From Nanchangia anserum (GTDB taxonomy: Bacteria; Actinomycetota; Actinomycetes; Actinomycetales; Actinomycetaceae), in contig NZ_CP060506.1 of assembly GCF_015240065.1 (NCBI RefSeq), positions 1 to 64,000 of the forward strand: a stretch of 64,000 bases of DNA, written 5' to 3'. Shown here piece after piece: positions 18,765 through 26,423 of this stretch. Numbering within the stretch: position 1 is the first letter of the stretch; each line of letters begins with the position of its first letter. The notes beneath the pieces were generated by a model. That model was not told the origin of the DNA, did no database searches, and saw nothing but the letters and a program-made list of their open reading frames with translations. A program made the position numbers and the translations under genes.

Positions 18765-20426
18765 ATGACGGACACCATTCAGCCCACAACAGCGGCGAGC
18801 GACGGTCACGACGCGGCACCCTGGGCCATCTCGCTAGAGGTCGGATCTTCCCTGGCGAACGAGACGGGATCGTGGCGCACCGAGCGCCCCGTCTACGTCG
18901 ACCTATTGCCGCCGTGTAACAAGGCCTGCCCGGCCGGCGAGAACGTCCAGCAGTGGCTGTTCCACGCCGAAGAGGGCGACTACGAGACCGCCTGGCGCGA
19001 AATCATGGTGAACAACCCCTTGCCGGCAACGATGGGACGCGTGTGTTACCACCCGTGCCAGGTGGCCTGTAACCGCGCCGAGCTGGACGAAGCCGTCGGC
19101 ATCAACGCGATCGAACGCTTCCTTGGCGACAAAGCCATTGACGAGGGCTGGACCGTTCCCAAGCTCGTCGACGACACGGGCAAGCGCGTTCTCGTTGTCG
19201 GCGCAGGCCCCTCCGGTCTTTCCGCGGCCTACCACCTGCGTCGCCTCGGCCACACTGTCGAGGTCCGCGACGCCGGCCCGATGGCCGGGGGCATGATGCG
19301 CTTCGGCATCCCTTCCTATCGGCTGCCGCGCAACATCCTCGATGCTGAAATCAAGCGGATCGAGGACATGGGCGTGACGTTTACGTTCAACGCGAAGGTC
19401 GACAACGTCGAGGATGTCGTCGACGACTACGACGCCGTGTTCCTTGCGGTGGGTGCCCACATCGGCCGCCACGCCAACATTCCGGCCGGCGGATCGGCGA
19501 AGGTCATGGATGCCGTGCAGATGCTGGCGGACATGGAAGGCGAGGAAAAGCCCATGCTTGGCCGCCGCGTCGTCATCTACGGTGGCGGCAACACGGCGAT
19601 CGACGCCGCGCGCACGGCCAAGCGCCTGGGAGCCGAAGAAGCCGTCATCGTCTACCGCCGCACGCGCGACCGCATGCCCGCCCACGACTCCGAGGTCATG
19701 GAGGCCGAGGAAGAGGGCATCATGATGCGGTGGCTGTCGACGATTAAGCACATCGATTCAGGCACGCTCACGGTCGAAAAGATGGAGCTTGACGAGAACG
19801 GCTTCCCCCAGCCGACCGGCGAATACGAGGAACTCGGTGCCGACTCGGTCGTCATGGCTCTGGGTCAGGAATCCGACCTCGGCCTGGTGGAGCGGGCCGA
19901 AGGAATCGAGATTACCGACGGCGTCGTCAGCGTCAATTCGCAGATGATGACGGGCATTGAGGGCGTCTTCGCGGGCGGCGACATGGTGCCATCCGAGCGC
20001 ACGGTCACCGTCGCGATCGGTCACGGCAAGAAGGCGGCGCGCTACATCGACGCCTATCTGCGCGGCGACACGTACACGCCCGCGGCTAAGCATGCCGACG
20101 CGACGTTCGACAAGCTGACGACGTGGTACTACGCCGATGCGCCTCACCAGGTCCGCGAACGCATTGAGGGTGCCCGCCGCGCCTCGACGTTCGACGAGGT
20201 CGTGCGCGGTCTCGACGAGACCTCGGCGATCTTCGAGGCCCGCCGATGCATGTCGTGCGGCAACTGCTTCGGATGCGACAACTGCTTCGGCGTCTGCCCG
20301 GACAACGCGATCACGAAGATCCGGCCCACCGAGTACGAGTTCAAGTACGACTACTGCAAGGGGTGCGGCATCTGCGTTGAAGAGTGTCCGTGTGGCGCGA
20401 TCGAGATGATTCCCGAGGACGTCTAG
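18765..20426 (+). CDS. NAD(P)H/FAD oxidoreductase fused to 2[4Fe-4S] ferredoxin domain
   Basis: 553 residues, GltD-like. An N-terminal cysteine-rich cluster region (PPCNKACPAGENV, CYHPCQVACNRAE) precedes an FAD fold with VLVVGAGPSGLSAAYHL and an NAD(P) fold with YGGGNTAIDAART. The C-terminus is a PorD-like double cluster (CMSCGNCFGCDNCFGVCPDN and CKGCGICVEECPCGA). It probably passes electrons between the three-subunit oxidoreductase and NAD(P), so the operon would couple 2-oxoacid turnover to pyridine nucleotides without free ferredoxin. The coupling is inferred from gene order and fused domains. Confidence 0.88.
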   Translation: MTDTIQPTTAASDGHDAAPWAISLEVGSSLANETGSWRTERPVYVDLLPPCNKACPAGENVQQWLFHAEEGDYETAWREIMVNNPLPATMGRVCYHPCQVACNRAELDEAVGINAIERFLGDKAIDEGWTVPKLVDDTGKRVLVVGAGPSGLSAAYHLRRLGHTVEVRDAGPMAGGMMRFGIPSYRLPRNILDAEIKRIEDMGVTFTFNAKVDNVEDVVDDYDAVFLAVGAHIGRHANIPAGGSAKVMDAVQMLADMEGEEKPMLGRRVVIYGGGNTAIDAARTAKRLGAEEAVIVYRRTRDRMPAHDSEVMEAEEEGIMMRWLSTIKHIDSGTLTVEKMELDENGFPQPTGEYEELGADSVVMALGQESDLGLVERAEGIEITDGVVSVNSQMMTGIEGVFAGGDMVPSERTVTVAIGHGKKAARYIDAYLRGDTYTPAAKHADATFDKLTTWYYADAPHQVRERIEGARRASTFDEVVRGLDETSAIFEARRCMSCGNCFGCDNCFGVCPDNAITKIRPTEYEFKYDYCKGCGICVEECPCGAIEMIPEDV

Positions 20427-20441
20427 AACACATCCTCGACG

Positions 20442-20473
20442 CGTGTGGGCGGAGCGATGGCTCCGCCCACACG
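20442..20473 (+). terminator. Terminator of the oxidoreductase operon
   Basis: 14-bp perfect stem CGTGTGGGCGGAGC / GCTCCGCCCACACG with a GATG loop, followed by TCTATT. Confidence 0.85.
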
Positions 20474-20869
20474 TCTATTCGCGCGGTGACGCCACGCCTC
20501 TCATGTGATGTTTCTCTCATATATCGCTCAGTCGCACGCGTGTGCCGTGACGCTGCGGGGGGGGGTAGCGCACCGGCAGCTAAGGAAACTTTTGGCGCAG
20601 TATCGCGCGATAGTGACAGGTGTGAGGGCGCGCGCGGCCGCGACCATGCGCCTCGGTGAGCGACGAGATCAATTGGAAGCGGACAACCTCGAAAAATGAC
20701 GACGCGCTCATGTAGTGTGAAGCCACTGGCCAAAGCTTTGCGTCAGCTGAGCTGCGACCACACGGTTCTGTGTGACCGCATCTTCCCCCGCTAGGGGATC
20801 TTTCGCGGGGGGGGGGTGCCCATATCCATGCGGATGTGGGAATAACATCTCCGAGAGGACGCCTTTTCC
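20474..20869. other. Leader region with two poly-G tracts
   Basis: No gene recognised. A 9-G run lies at 20557-20565 and a 10-G run at 20807-20816. The second can pair with CCCCCGC (20785-20791) in a hairpin, and a second small hairpin follows (20821-20827 / 20832-20838). The ribosome site GAGAGGAC of the surface protein sits close after these elements. Confidence 0.6.
20807..20816. repeat. Poly-G tract (10 G) upstream of surface protein gene
   Basis: Mononucleotide run 54 bases before the start codon. Such runs can slip and alter expression of surface proteins. Because this assembly appears to miscount G/C runs, the true length is uncertain. Confidence 0.6.
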
Positions 20870-22750
20870 ATGAAGAAGATCACTCGTGCCACTGTGGCGA
20901 CGGGTCTGACGGCCACCCTGTTGCTGTCAGGCGCCGCAGGCGCGTTCGCCACAACGGACAGCACTACCCTCACGTCTGATGCCAAGATTCGCATCTGGGG
21001 TCCGTCGCGCGCCGAAACCTCGGTCGAGGCCGTCAAGCGCCTCGAAACCGATAACGCGGTGAGCAACGAGGGTGAGGAAGTTTTCCTGGTCGGTGGCGAC
21101 GCCTTCGCCGATCCGCTGGCTCTGACCACCCTGTCTGACTGCCTCAACAGCCCCGTTCTCATGACGGCCAACGCGAACACGCTGTCGGCCTCCGTCAACG
21201 ACAAGCTGGCTCAGATCAAGCCCGCGCGCGTCACCATTGTTGGCGGCACGCTGTCGGTGTCCGACGCCGTTGAGCAGCAGGTTCGCAAGGCCGTGCCGAA
21301 CGCCAAGGTCACCCGCATCGCCGGCGAGACCCGCTACGACACCTCCGCCGACCTCGCCGCCTACACGGTCGCCTGCTACAACGGCGACTACTCGACCCTG
21401 CAGGGTCTGCGCGACGACATCTACGATGCGAACCAGGCCGAGGCCACCTACCAGGCCGCCCTCAAGAACTACGAGGCGACCCGCAAGACGTTCGCGACCG
21501 AGAACAACAAGCTCGCGAACCTCAACAAGAAGGCTCAGGACATTGCCGAGAAGATCGCCGAGGTGACGAAGACCCTCAAGCCGACCGGCGACACCGCATC
21601 GCTCACTGACGCCGTCAACACCGCCAAGAGCGAACTCGACGCGGCCGCGAAGGCGCGCGGTGACCAGGCTGCGGCGAACGCGTTCATCACCGAGCAGCTG
21701 AGCAACCTCGGCGCCGGTAACTCGACGCTCGACATCAAGTCGACCATCGCCGATTACGAGTCGTACTTCCAGGCCAAGGGCGACACCAAGGCCGTTTCCG
21801 CCCTCAACGATGCCATCGCCGTTGCGGGTGTGAGCAAGTCCGACACGGTCGAGACCGCTATCGCGACCTCGAACGACAAGCTCGCCGATGCCCAGTCGAC
21901 CTTCGCTGACAAGAGCGAGGCCTACGCCGCGGCCGTCGAAAAGCTGCAGACCGCTCTCGACGATGCCGATGCCAACAAGGCCGTCGTTCAGCGCCTCGTT
22001 CAGCTCCAGCGCGAGCTGAAGAAGGCCAACCAGGACGTCGCCGATCAGACCGCTGTCGTGGCTGACGCCGAGAAGAAGATGAACGCGGCGAAGGACGCCC
22101 TCGTTGAGGCCGTCAACAACCGCCCCGAGCCGAACACGGTTGCCGACAAGCAGAAGCAGCTGCGCACGCAGCTCAACGCCCAGGCTGCCAAGGGTGGTAA
22201 GGCCACCGTCTTCCTCGCCGACGGCACCCGCTTCCCGGATGCTCTCGTCGGCGGCCCCGCCGCCGCCCAGACCGATGGTGTCATCCTGCTGAGCCAGGGC
22301 TCGACCCTGCCCTCCGCCACCAACGCCTACCTGAAGTCCGCTAAGTCTCAGGTTGTCACCGTTGGCGTCCCGGCCGCTCAGGCCGTCAAGGGCGACCGCG
22401 TCATCACGCTGGAGAAGGAATTCAGTGGCGCGACCCGTTACGACACCGCGGCTGCGATCACGAAGTACTACTTCGGTCAGGGCACGGACGCGAACCACGA
22501 GGCTCCGCTCAACAAGCACCCGATGGCGATCGCGTCGGGCGAGAACTTCGCCGACGCCGTCCTCGCCTCGAACTACATCGCGCAGTACGACGGCGGTGTT
22601 CTGCTGACGCAGAAGAACACCGTCCCGACGGCGACCCTCAACTACCTCAACAACTTCTCGGACAAGGATCTCGCGATCCGCGCCTTCGGTGGCCCGGTGT
22701 GGCTGTCGGACGGCGTGCTGAACACGCTCTCGGCGTACGCCGGTCGCTAG
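20870..22750 (+). CDS. Cell-wall-binding-repeat (CWB2) surface protein with internal coiled coil
   Basis: 626 residues. A signal peptide (about 1-28, AGAFA) is followed by CWB2-like sequence: RIWGPSRAETSVEAV (41-55) and RIAGETRYDTSADLAA (149-164), then later SGATRYDTAAAIT. VFLVGGDAFADPLA, VFLADGTRFPDALVGG and MAIASGENFADAVLAS are the matching FADAL-type motifs. Between about residues 175 and 440 lies a charged Ala/Lys/Glu/Asp-rich heptad-like helical block, inserted after the helix of the second repeat. There is no sortase motif, so attachment should be non-covalent through CWB2, which in Clostridioides binds wall polymer. Its neighbours are envelope polymer genes. Confidence 0.85.
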   Translation: MKKITRATVATGLTATLLLSGAAGAFATTDSTTLTSDAKIRIWGPSRAETSVEAVKRLETDNAVSNEGEEVFLVGGDAFADPLALTTLSDCLNSPVLMTANANTLSASVNDKLAQIKPARVTIVGGTLSVSDAVEQQVRKAVPNAKVTRIAGETRYDTSADLAAYTVACYNGDYSTLQGLRDDIYDANQAEATYQAALKNYEATRKTFATENNKLANLNKKAQDIAEKIAEVTKTLKPTGDTASLTDAVNTAKSELDAAAKARGDQAAANAFITEQLSNLGAGNSTLDIKSTIADYESYFQAKGDTKAVSALNDAIAVAGVSKSDTVETAIATSNDKLADAQSTFADKSEAYAAAVEKLQTALDDADANKAVVQRLVQLQRELKKANQDVADQTAVVADAEKKMNAAKDALVEAVNNRPEPNTVADKQKQLRTQLNAQAAKGGKATVFLADGTRFPDALVGGPAAAQTDGVILLSQGSTLPSATNAYLKSAKSQVVTVGVPAAQAVKGDRVITLEKEFSGATRYDTAAAITKYYFGQGTDANHEAPLNKHPMAIASGENFADAVLASNYIAQYDGGVLLTQKNTVPTATLNYLNNFSDKDLAIRAFGGPVWLSDGVLNTLSAYAGR

Positions 22751-22788
22751 AAGTGAGGTAGGCCCCACGTTGGGGTAACCCCAGAATG

Positions 22789-22818
22789 TGAGGCCCTGCC
22801 CATTGCGGCAGGGCCTCA
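22789..22818 (+). terminator. Terminator after the CWB2 gene
   Basis: 12-bp perfect stem TGAGGCCCTGCC / GGCAGGGCCTCA with a 6-nt loop. A smaller GGGGTAACCCC hairpin lies just before it. Confidence 0.8.
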
Positions 22819-22848
22819 CTCTCTGTCGGTGCAATTCGGAGAGTACCC

Positions 22849-23943
22849 GTGCTGATCCATCCACATGTCAACGCCCACACCGAGAATCCGATCGACGATA
22901 TCGGCGGGCATATCTGCCTCGGCTGCCTTCACAATCTCGACGTCGCCGAGCTGTTGGGCCGCAGTCCGGTGAAGACGACCCTCAACCTCGTCGGTCCCCT
23001 CATTCGCGGACGTTCAGTCCTCATCACGGGTGCTGGAGGCACCATCGGCGCAGAACTCGCTCGCCAGGTGAGCGCCTACGCGCCCGCGCGCGTGTGCTTC
23101 CTCGACCGCGACGAGTCGGCGCTGCACGCCACCGAGCTGTCCATCGCCCATTCGGGCCTGCTCACCTCGGAACCCTATGTGCTGTGCGATATTCGCGACC
23201 GCGAGGCGCTAGCCGACATCTTCACCCGCTATCGCCCCGATATTGTCTTCCATGCGGCGGCCCTAAAACACGTGCCGATGCTCGAGCGATTCCCCGAGGA
23301 GGGATGGAAGACCAACGTTGTGGGCACCGCTCACGTCCTCGGTGAGGCGCTGCGCATGGGCGTGACGACATTCGTCAACATCTCCACGGATAAGGCCGCC
23401 GATCCCTCGACGGTGCTCGGCCAAACGAAGCGCCTGGGCGAGATGTTGACCGCGCACGCTGCCGAAGAGGGGACGGGCCGCTACGTGTCCGTGCGTTTCG
23501 GCAACGTCTTGGGTTCGCGCGGGTCGGTCCTCGAGACGTTCGCCTATCAAATCGCTCACCGCCTGCCCGTGACCGTGACCGACCCCGAGGTGACCCGGTT
23601 CTTTATGACGATTAACGAGGCGTGTCGCTTAGTCCTCGAGGCGGCGACCATCGGACACGACGGGCACGCATTGGTGCTCGAGATGGGCGAGGCCGTGCGG
23701 ATCGCCGATATCGCCACCCGCCTCATCGACCGCGCCGGCTCGTCCTCGCCCATCGTCTACACGGGGCTGCGCCCGGGCGAAAAGATGAGGGAAGTGCTGT
23801 TTTCTCAGGCAGAGAATCCCCGTCCGACACAACATCCGGCGATCCGTGCCGTCGCGGTACCGCCGATTGATCCGCGCGACATAGCACCCAGCTATGCGCA
23901 CATGCCGATGATGAAGGAGCGAACGTCGTGCGCACATATGTGA
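22849..23943 (+). CDS. CapD/FlaA1-like UDP-sugar dehydratase/epimerase (soluble form)
   Basis: 364 residues. Rossmann motif VLITGAGGTIGAELARQ, then the family's FHAAALKHVPMLE, a catalytic region NISTDKAADPSTVLGQTKR in place of the usual YxxxK, and GLRPGEKMREVLF. This matches UDP-GlcNAc 4,6-dehydratase/CapD proteins that make sugars for polysaccharides or glycoproteins. The N-terminal membrane domain of full-length FlaA1/WbpM is absent, but its last segment (DVAELLGRSPV) remains. GTG start. It overlaps the next gene by 16 bases, so the pair is an operon. Confidence 0.85.
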   Translation: MLIHPHVNAHTENPIDDIGGHICLGCLHNLDVAELLGRSPVKTTLNLVGPLIRGRSVLITGAGGTIGAELARQVSAYAPARVCFLDRDESALHATELSIAHSGLLTSEPYVLCDIRDREALADIFTRYRPDIVFHAAALKHVPMLERFPEEGWKTNVVGTAHVLGEALRMGVTTFVNISTDKAADPSTVLGQTKRLGEMLTAHAAEEGTGRYVSVRFGNVLGSRGSVLETFAYQIAHRLPVTVTDPEVTRFFMTINEACRLVLEAATIGHDGHALVLEMGEAVRIADIATRLIDRAGSSSPIVYTGLRPGEKMREVLFSQAENPRPTQHPAIRAVAVPPIDPRDIAPSYAHMPMMKERTSCAHM

Positions 23944-25352
23944 TGACAGCACTGCGCAGTGCCATGGGGCGGTGTCGCTCGGCGCTGCGCACAGCCGAAA
24001 TTTTCGACATGGTGGGGGAGACGAAAAACGGCGTCGATGAGGCACTATCCCGATTGCGAGCCCTCGATGAGCGTCTCACTCGCGTGGAAGCCACGGCGGA
24101 CCTGACCCGCCATTTCAGCGAAACGGGTCGCGAAATCGCCCAGATGATTGCCCGGCGCAAGATCCCCCGTTCCCGAGCGCGGGTCCTGTTCCTCATTCAC
24201 CACCGCGATGCGCTCTACTCTCAGGTGCCGGTCATCGAGGCCATGCGCGATGATCCCGATTTTGACGTCATCGTCGCGAGCATCGACCATTGCTACCCCT
24301 CGGATGCCGAGGCTCGCTACGCCGGCGAGGCCGAGGTGCATCAGGCACTCACCCATTTCGGGATCGATCACCTGCGTTTCGCCTCGCAGTCGCGGTGGGA
24401 CGACCTGATGTGGATACGGACCCTCGATCCCGACATCATTTTCCGCCAGTCGCAGTGGGAACCCGATATCGAGGCTCCCTTTAGGACATTCGAGGTGCGC
24501 TCGGCCCGCCTCGCCCTCATTCCTTACGAGATGGCCAATCTCGTTGATAATCCGCGCGAGCCGGGCGCCGCACATTCGGCGGTTGACAATTACTTCCACA
24601 AGAACGCCTGGGCCGTCTTTTGTGTGAGTGAGGAGTGGCGCGATACGTGGGCGGCGGCGGAGGCTCCGGCGACCGGAGCTCGTCAGTTCTACGGCACGGG
24701 CCACCCGAAAGTGCAGGCCCTGCGTGAGCGGTTGAGACAGTCGTCCACATCCGAGCGCCCCTTCACCGTCTTGTGGTCGGCCCATCACTCGATCGATGAC
24801 GAATGGATCAACTTCGGGACGTACCCGGACACCGCGCCTCTCATGATCGAGCTGGCGCACGCCCATCCCGAGTGGGAGTTCATCTTTTCGGCCCACCCCG
24901 CCCTCATCGCGAAGCTGGAGGAACGCCCGCAGCTGCGAGACCTGCGCGAACGCTGGGACGAGCTACCGAATACGCGCTACTTCGCGGGCGGCGGCGACTA
25001 CGCAGCCGTGTTCAACGATTCCGACGTGCTCGTGTGCGACGGGGTGTCGTGGCTCATGGAATATCAACTCACCGCTAAGCCCGTCGTCTTCATTGAGCGA
25101 GCACACCACGCGCCGTTTAACGATTTTGGCCGTGTGGTTCGCGAGGGAACCAACGTCGTCACCACGGGCAAGGAGCTGACGACGATTCTCGAGCATGTTG
25201 CCGCGGGTGGCACCGATCCGGCGGCACAGGGTCAGCAGCGCGTGCGCGAACTGCTACGGGTCGACCATGACGCCGTTGCCGAGATCGTCGCGACGATCAA
25301 GACGAAGCTTCGCGAGGAGGGGTGGCACCCGACATCGACGTCGACACCATAG
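23928..25352 (+). CDS. TagB/TagF-like glycerophosphotransferase family protein
   Basis: 474 residues, soluble. After a helical N-terminus (about 1-75) comes a GT-B-like fold: VLFLIHHRDALYSQVPVIEAM, then VLWSAHHSIDD, FIFSAHPALIAKL, SDVLVCDGVSWLMEYQLTAKPVV and a late HHAPFNDFG. The HP and DGVSWLMEY-type motifs are those of CDP-glycerol:polyglycerophosphate transferases, which build teichoic-acid-like or sugar-phosphate polymers. The acceptor is unknown. GTG start with GAAGGAG nine bases upstream. With the dehydratase and CWB2 genes it suggests a wall glycopolymer locus. Confidence 0.7.
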   Translation: MRTYVMTALRSAMGRCRSALRTAEIFDMVGETKNGVDEALSRLRALDERLTRVEATADLTRHFSETGREIAQMIARRKIPRSRARVLFLIHHRDALYSQVPVIEAMRDDPDFDVIVASIDHCYPSDAEARYAGEAEVHQALTHFGIDHLRFASQSRWDDLMWIRTLDPDIIFRQSQWEPDIEAPFRTFEVRSARLALIPYEMANLVDNPREPGAAHSAVDNYFHKNAWAVFCVSEEWRDTWAAAEAPATGARQFYGTGHPKVQALRERLRQSSTSERPFTVLWSAHHSIDDEWINFGTYPDTAPLMIELAHAHPEWEFIFSAHPALIAKLEERPQLRDLRERWDELPNTRYFAGGGDYAAVFNDSDVLVCDGVSWLMEYQLTAKPVVFIERAHHAPFNDFGRVVREGTNVVTTGKELTTILEHVAAGGTDPAAQGQQRVRELLRVDHDAVAEIVATIKTKLREEGWHPTSTSTP

Positions 25353-25460
25353 AATCTCCACTCTCGCGAGACCTACCTCACAGCAGGCCGACACCGCAGG
25401 TCAGCACGGGTGAGGTTAACATCTGCGCGTCTCAAAGGCGCGTGTCGATCGCCGGCCCAT

Positions 25461-25466
25461 TATGAT
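25461..25466 (+). promoter_or_regulatory. -10 box TATGAT upstream of the small ORF and tetR
   Basis: Close to the consensus -10 hexamer, 31 bases before a small reading frame with a GGAGGAG ribosome site. No clear -35 element is seen at 17 bp. Confidence 0.45.
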
Positions 25467-25496
25467 GAGGCCAGACCCCCCGACTCGGAGGAGATC

Positions 25497-25655
25497 ATGC
25501 CCACCGCCACCATCGAGGACATCGCCTGCCCCGCGGGCGAGTCAGCAGGGACGGTCTTGACGGTTCGCCATCATCTCGACTGCGTTTTCACTGCCGCAAC
25601 GCACCGGATAGGCAAGAGTGTCCGCGCATCTACCCAACGGAGAGAGCATCTATGA
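25497..25655 (+). CDS. Small ORF (52 aa) coupled to tetR
   Basis: Reads MPTATIEDIACPAG... and ends RREHL. It has a strong GGAGGAG ribosome site six bases before its ATG, and its TGA overlaps the ATG of the tetR gene (ATGA). That arrangement supports real translation and coupling. No family recognised; it has two cysteines and two adjacent histidines near the middle. It may be a leader peptide that only sets tetR translation. Confidence 0.45.
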   Translation: MPTATIEDIACPAGESAGTVLTVRHHLDCVFTAATHRIGKSVRASTQRREHL

Positions 25656-26320
25656 CGAACACGCTGGGAAAGATCCTTATGAAAGCTCGCGAGGCCTTCG
25701 TCGCCCGGGGCTATTCCGGCGCGTCCTTTCGCGAGATCGCCCGCGAAGCCGGTGTGACGACCGGGGCGATTTACGGCTATGTCAGTGGCAAAGACGCCCT
25801 GTTTCGGCTGGTCGTCGACGAAGAGTGGCAGCGCGTTCACACCTACTACCGCCACGTCGTCGCCGACAACGCCGAGCGCCACGAAGCCGCCATGCGCGCC
25901 CTGGCCGACCCCGAGATCGACGTCGACACCCTGACGGCGCAAACGGCGATCCTCGTCGAGGACAACGAGCGGATTCTCAAGGTCCTCATGGAACACCGCG
26001 ACATCGCCCTGCTCGTGCTGACGAACTCACGCGGATCGTCGCTGGAAAACGTCGTCGACATCCTCGTCGACGACGACGTCTACTCGATCGTTCCCTTTAT
26101 CGAGCGCACCGTCGGCCACCCCCTCAGTGAGGACGAAAAGAACGGCGTGCGCGTCCTCACGCGCGCCACCGTCAACCTCATGATCACGGTATTGGAGTCC
26201 TATACGACGTTCGAGGAGGCCCGCGTCTCCGTCGCGATGACGAACGCCTACTTCGTCGGCGCCCACCGTGGACTCTTCCTCCAAATGGCCCGTGAACACC
26301 CCGATTCCCCCACCCCGTGA
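25652..26320 (+). CDS. TetR-family transcriptional regulator
   Basis: 222 residues. The N-terminal helix-turn-helix is clear (AFVARGYSGASFREIAREAG, then VTTGAIYGYVSGKDALF). The C-terminal ligand domain is not assignable. The gene is upstream of, and on the same strand as, a nucleoside transporter, which is a plausible target, but a terminator separates them. Its stop codon lies in the loop of that terminator. Confidence 0.88.
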   Translation: MTNTLGKILMKAREAFVARGYSGASFREIAREAGVTTGAIYGYVSGKDALFRLVVDEEWQRVHTYYRHVVADNAERHEAAMRALADPEIDVDTLTAQTAILVEDNERILKVLMEHRDIALLVLTNSRGSSLENVVDILVDDDVYSIVPFIERTVGHPLSEDEKNGVRVLTRATVNLMITVLESYTTFEEARVSVAMTNAYFVGAHRGLFLQMAREHPDSPTP

Positions 26321-26333
26321 CGGTGGGGGAATC
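26303..26333 (+). terminator. Terminator overlapping the tetR stop
   Basis: 12-bp perfect inverted repeat GATTCCCCCACC / GGTGGGGGAATC with a 7-nt loop that contains the stop codon. Confidence 0.75.
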
Positions 26334-26423
26334 GCGTGTAGGCACGCGTGTTGACCTGACATAAAATCGCCCTCAGCGAGCTTCGGCCCCGATGCTCCAC
26401 TCCATCGTCAAAAGGACTGTTAC

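Noticed and set aside
20927-22864. 645-codon open frame antisense to the CWB2 gene
   Set aside because: Val/Gly/Arg-rich sequence with no recognisable domain; it mirrors a GC-rich coding region and has no ribosome site.
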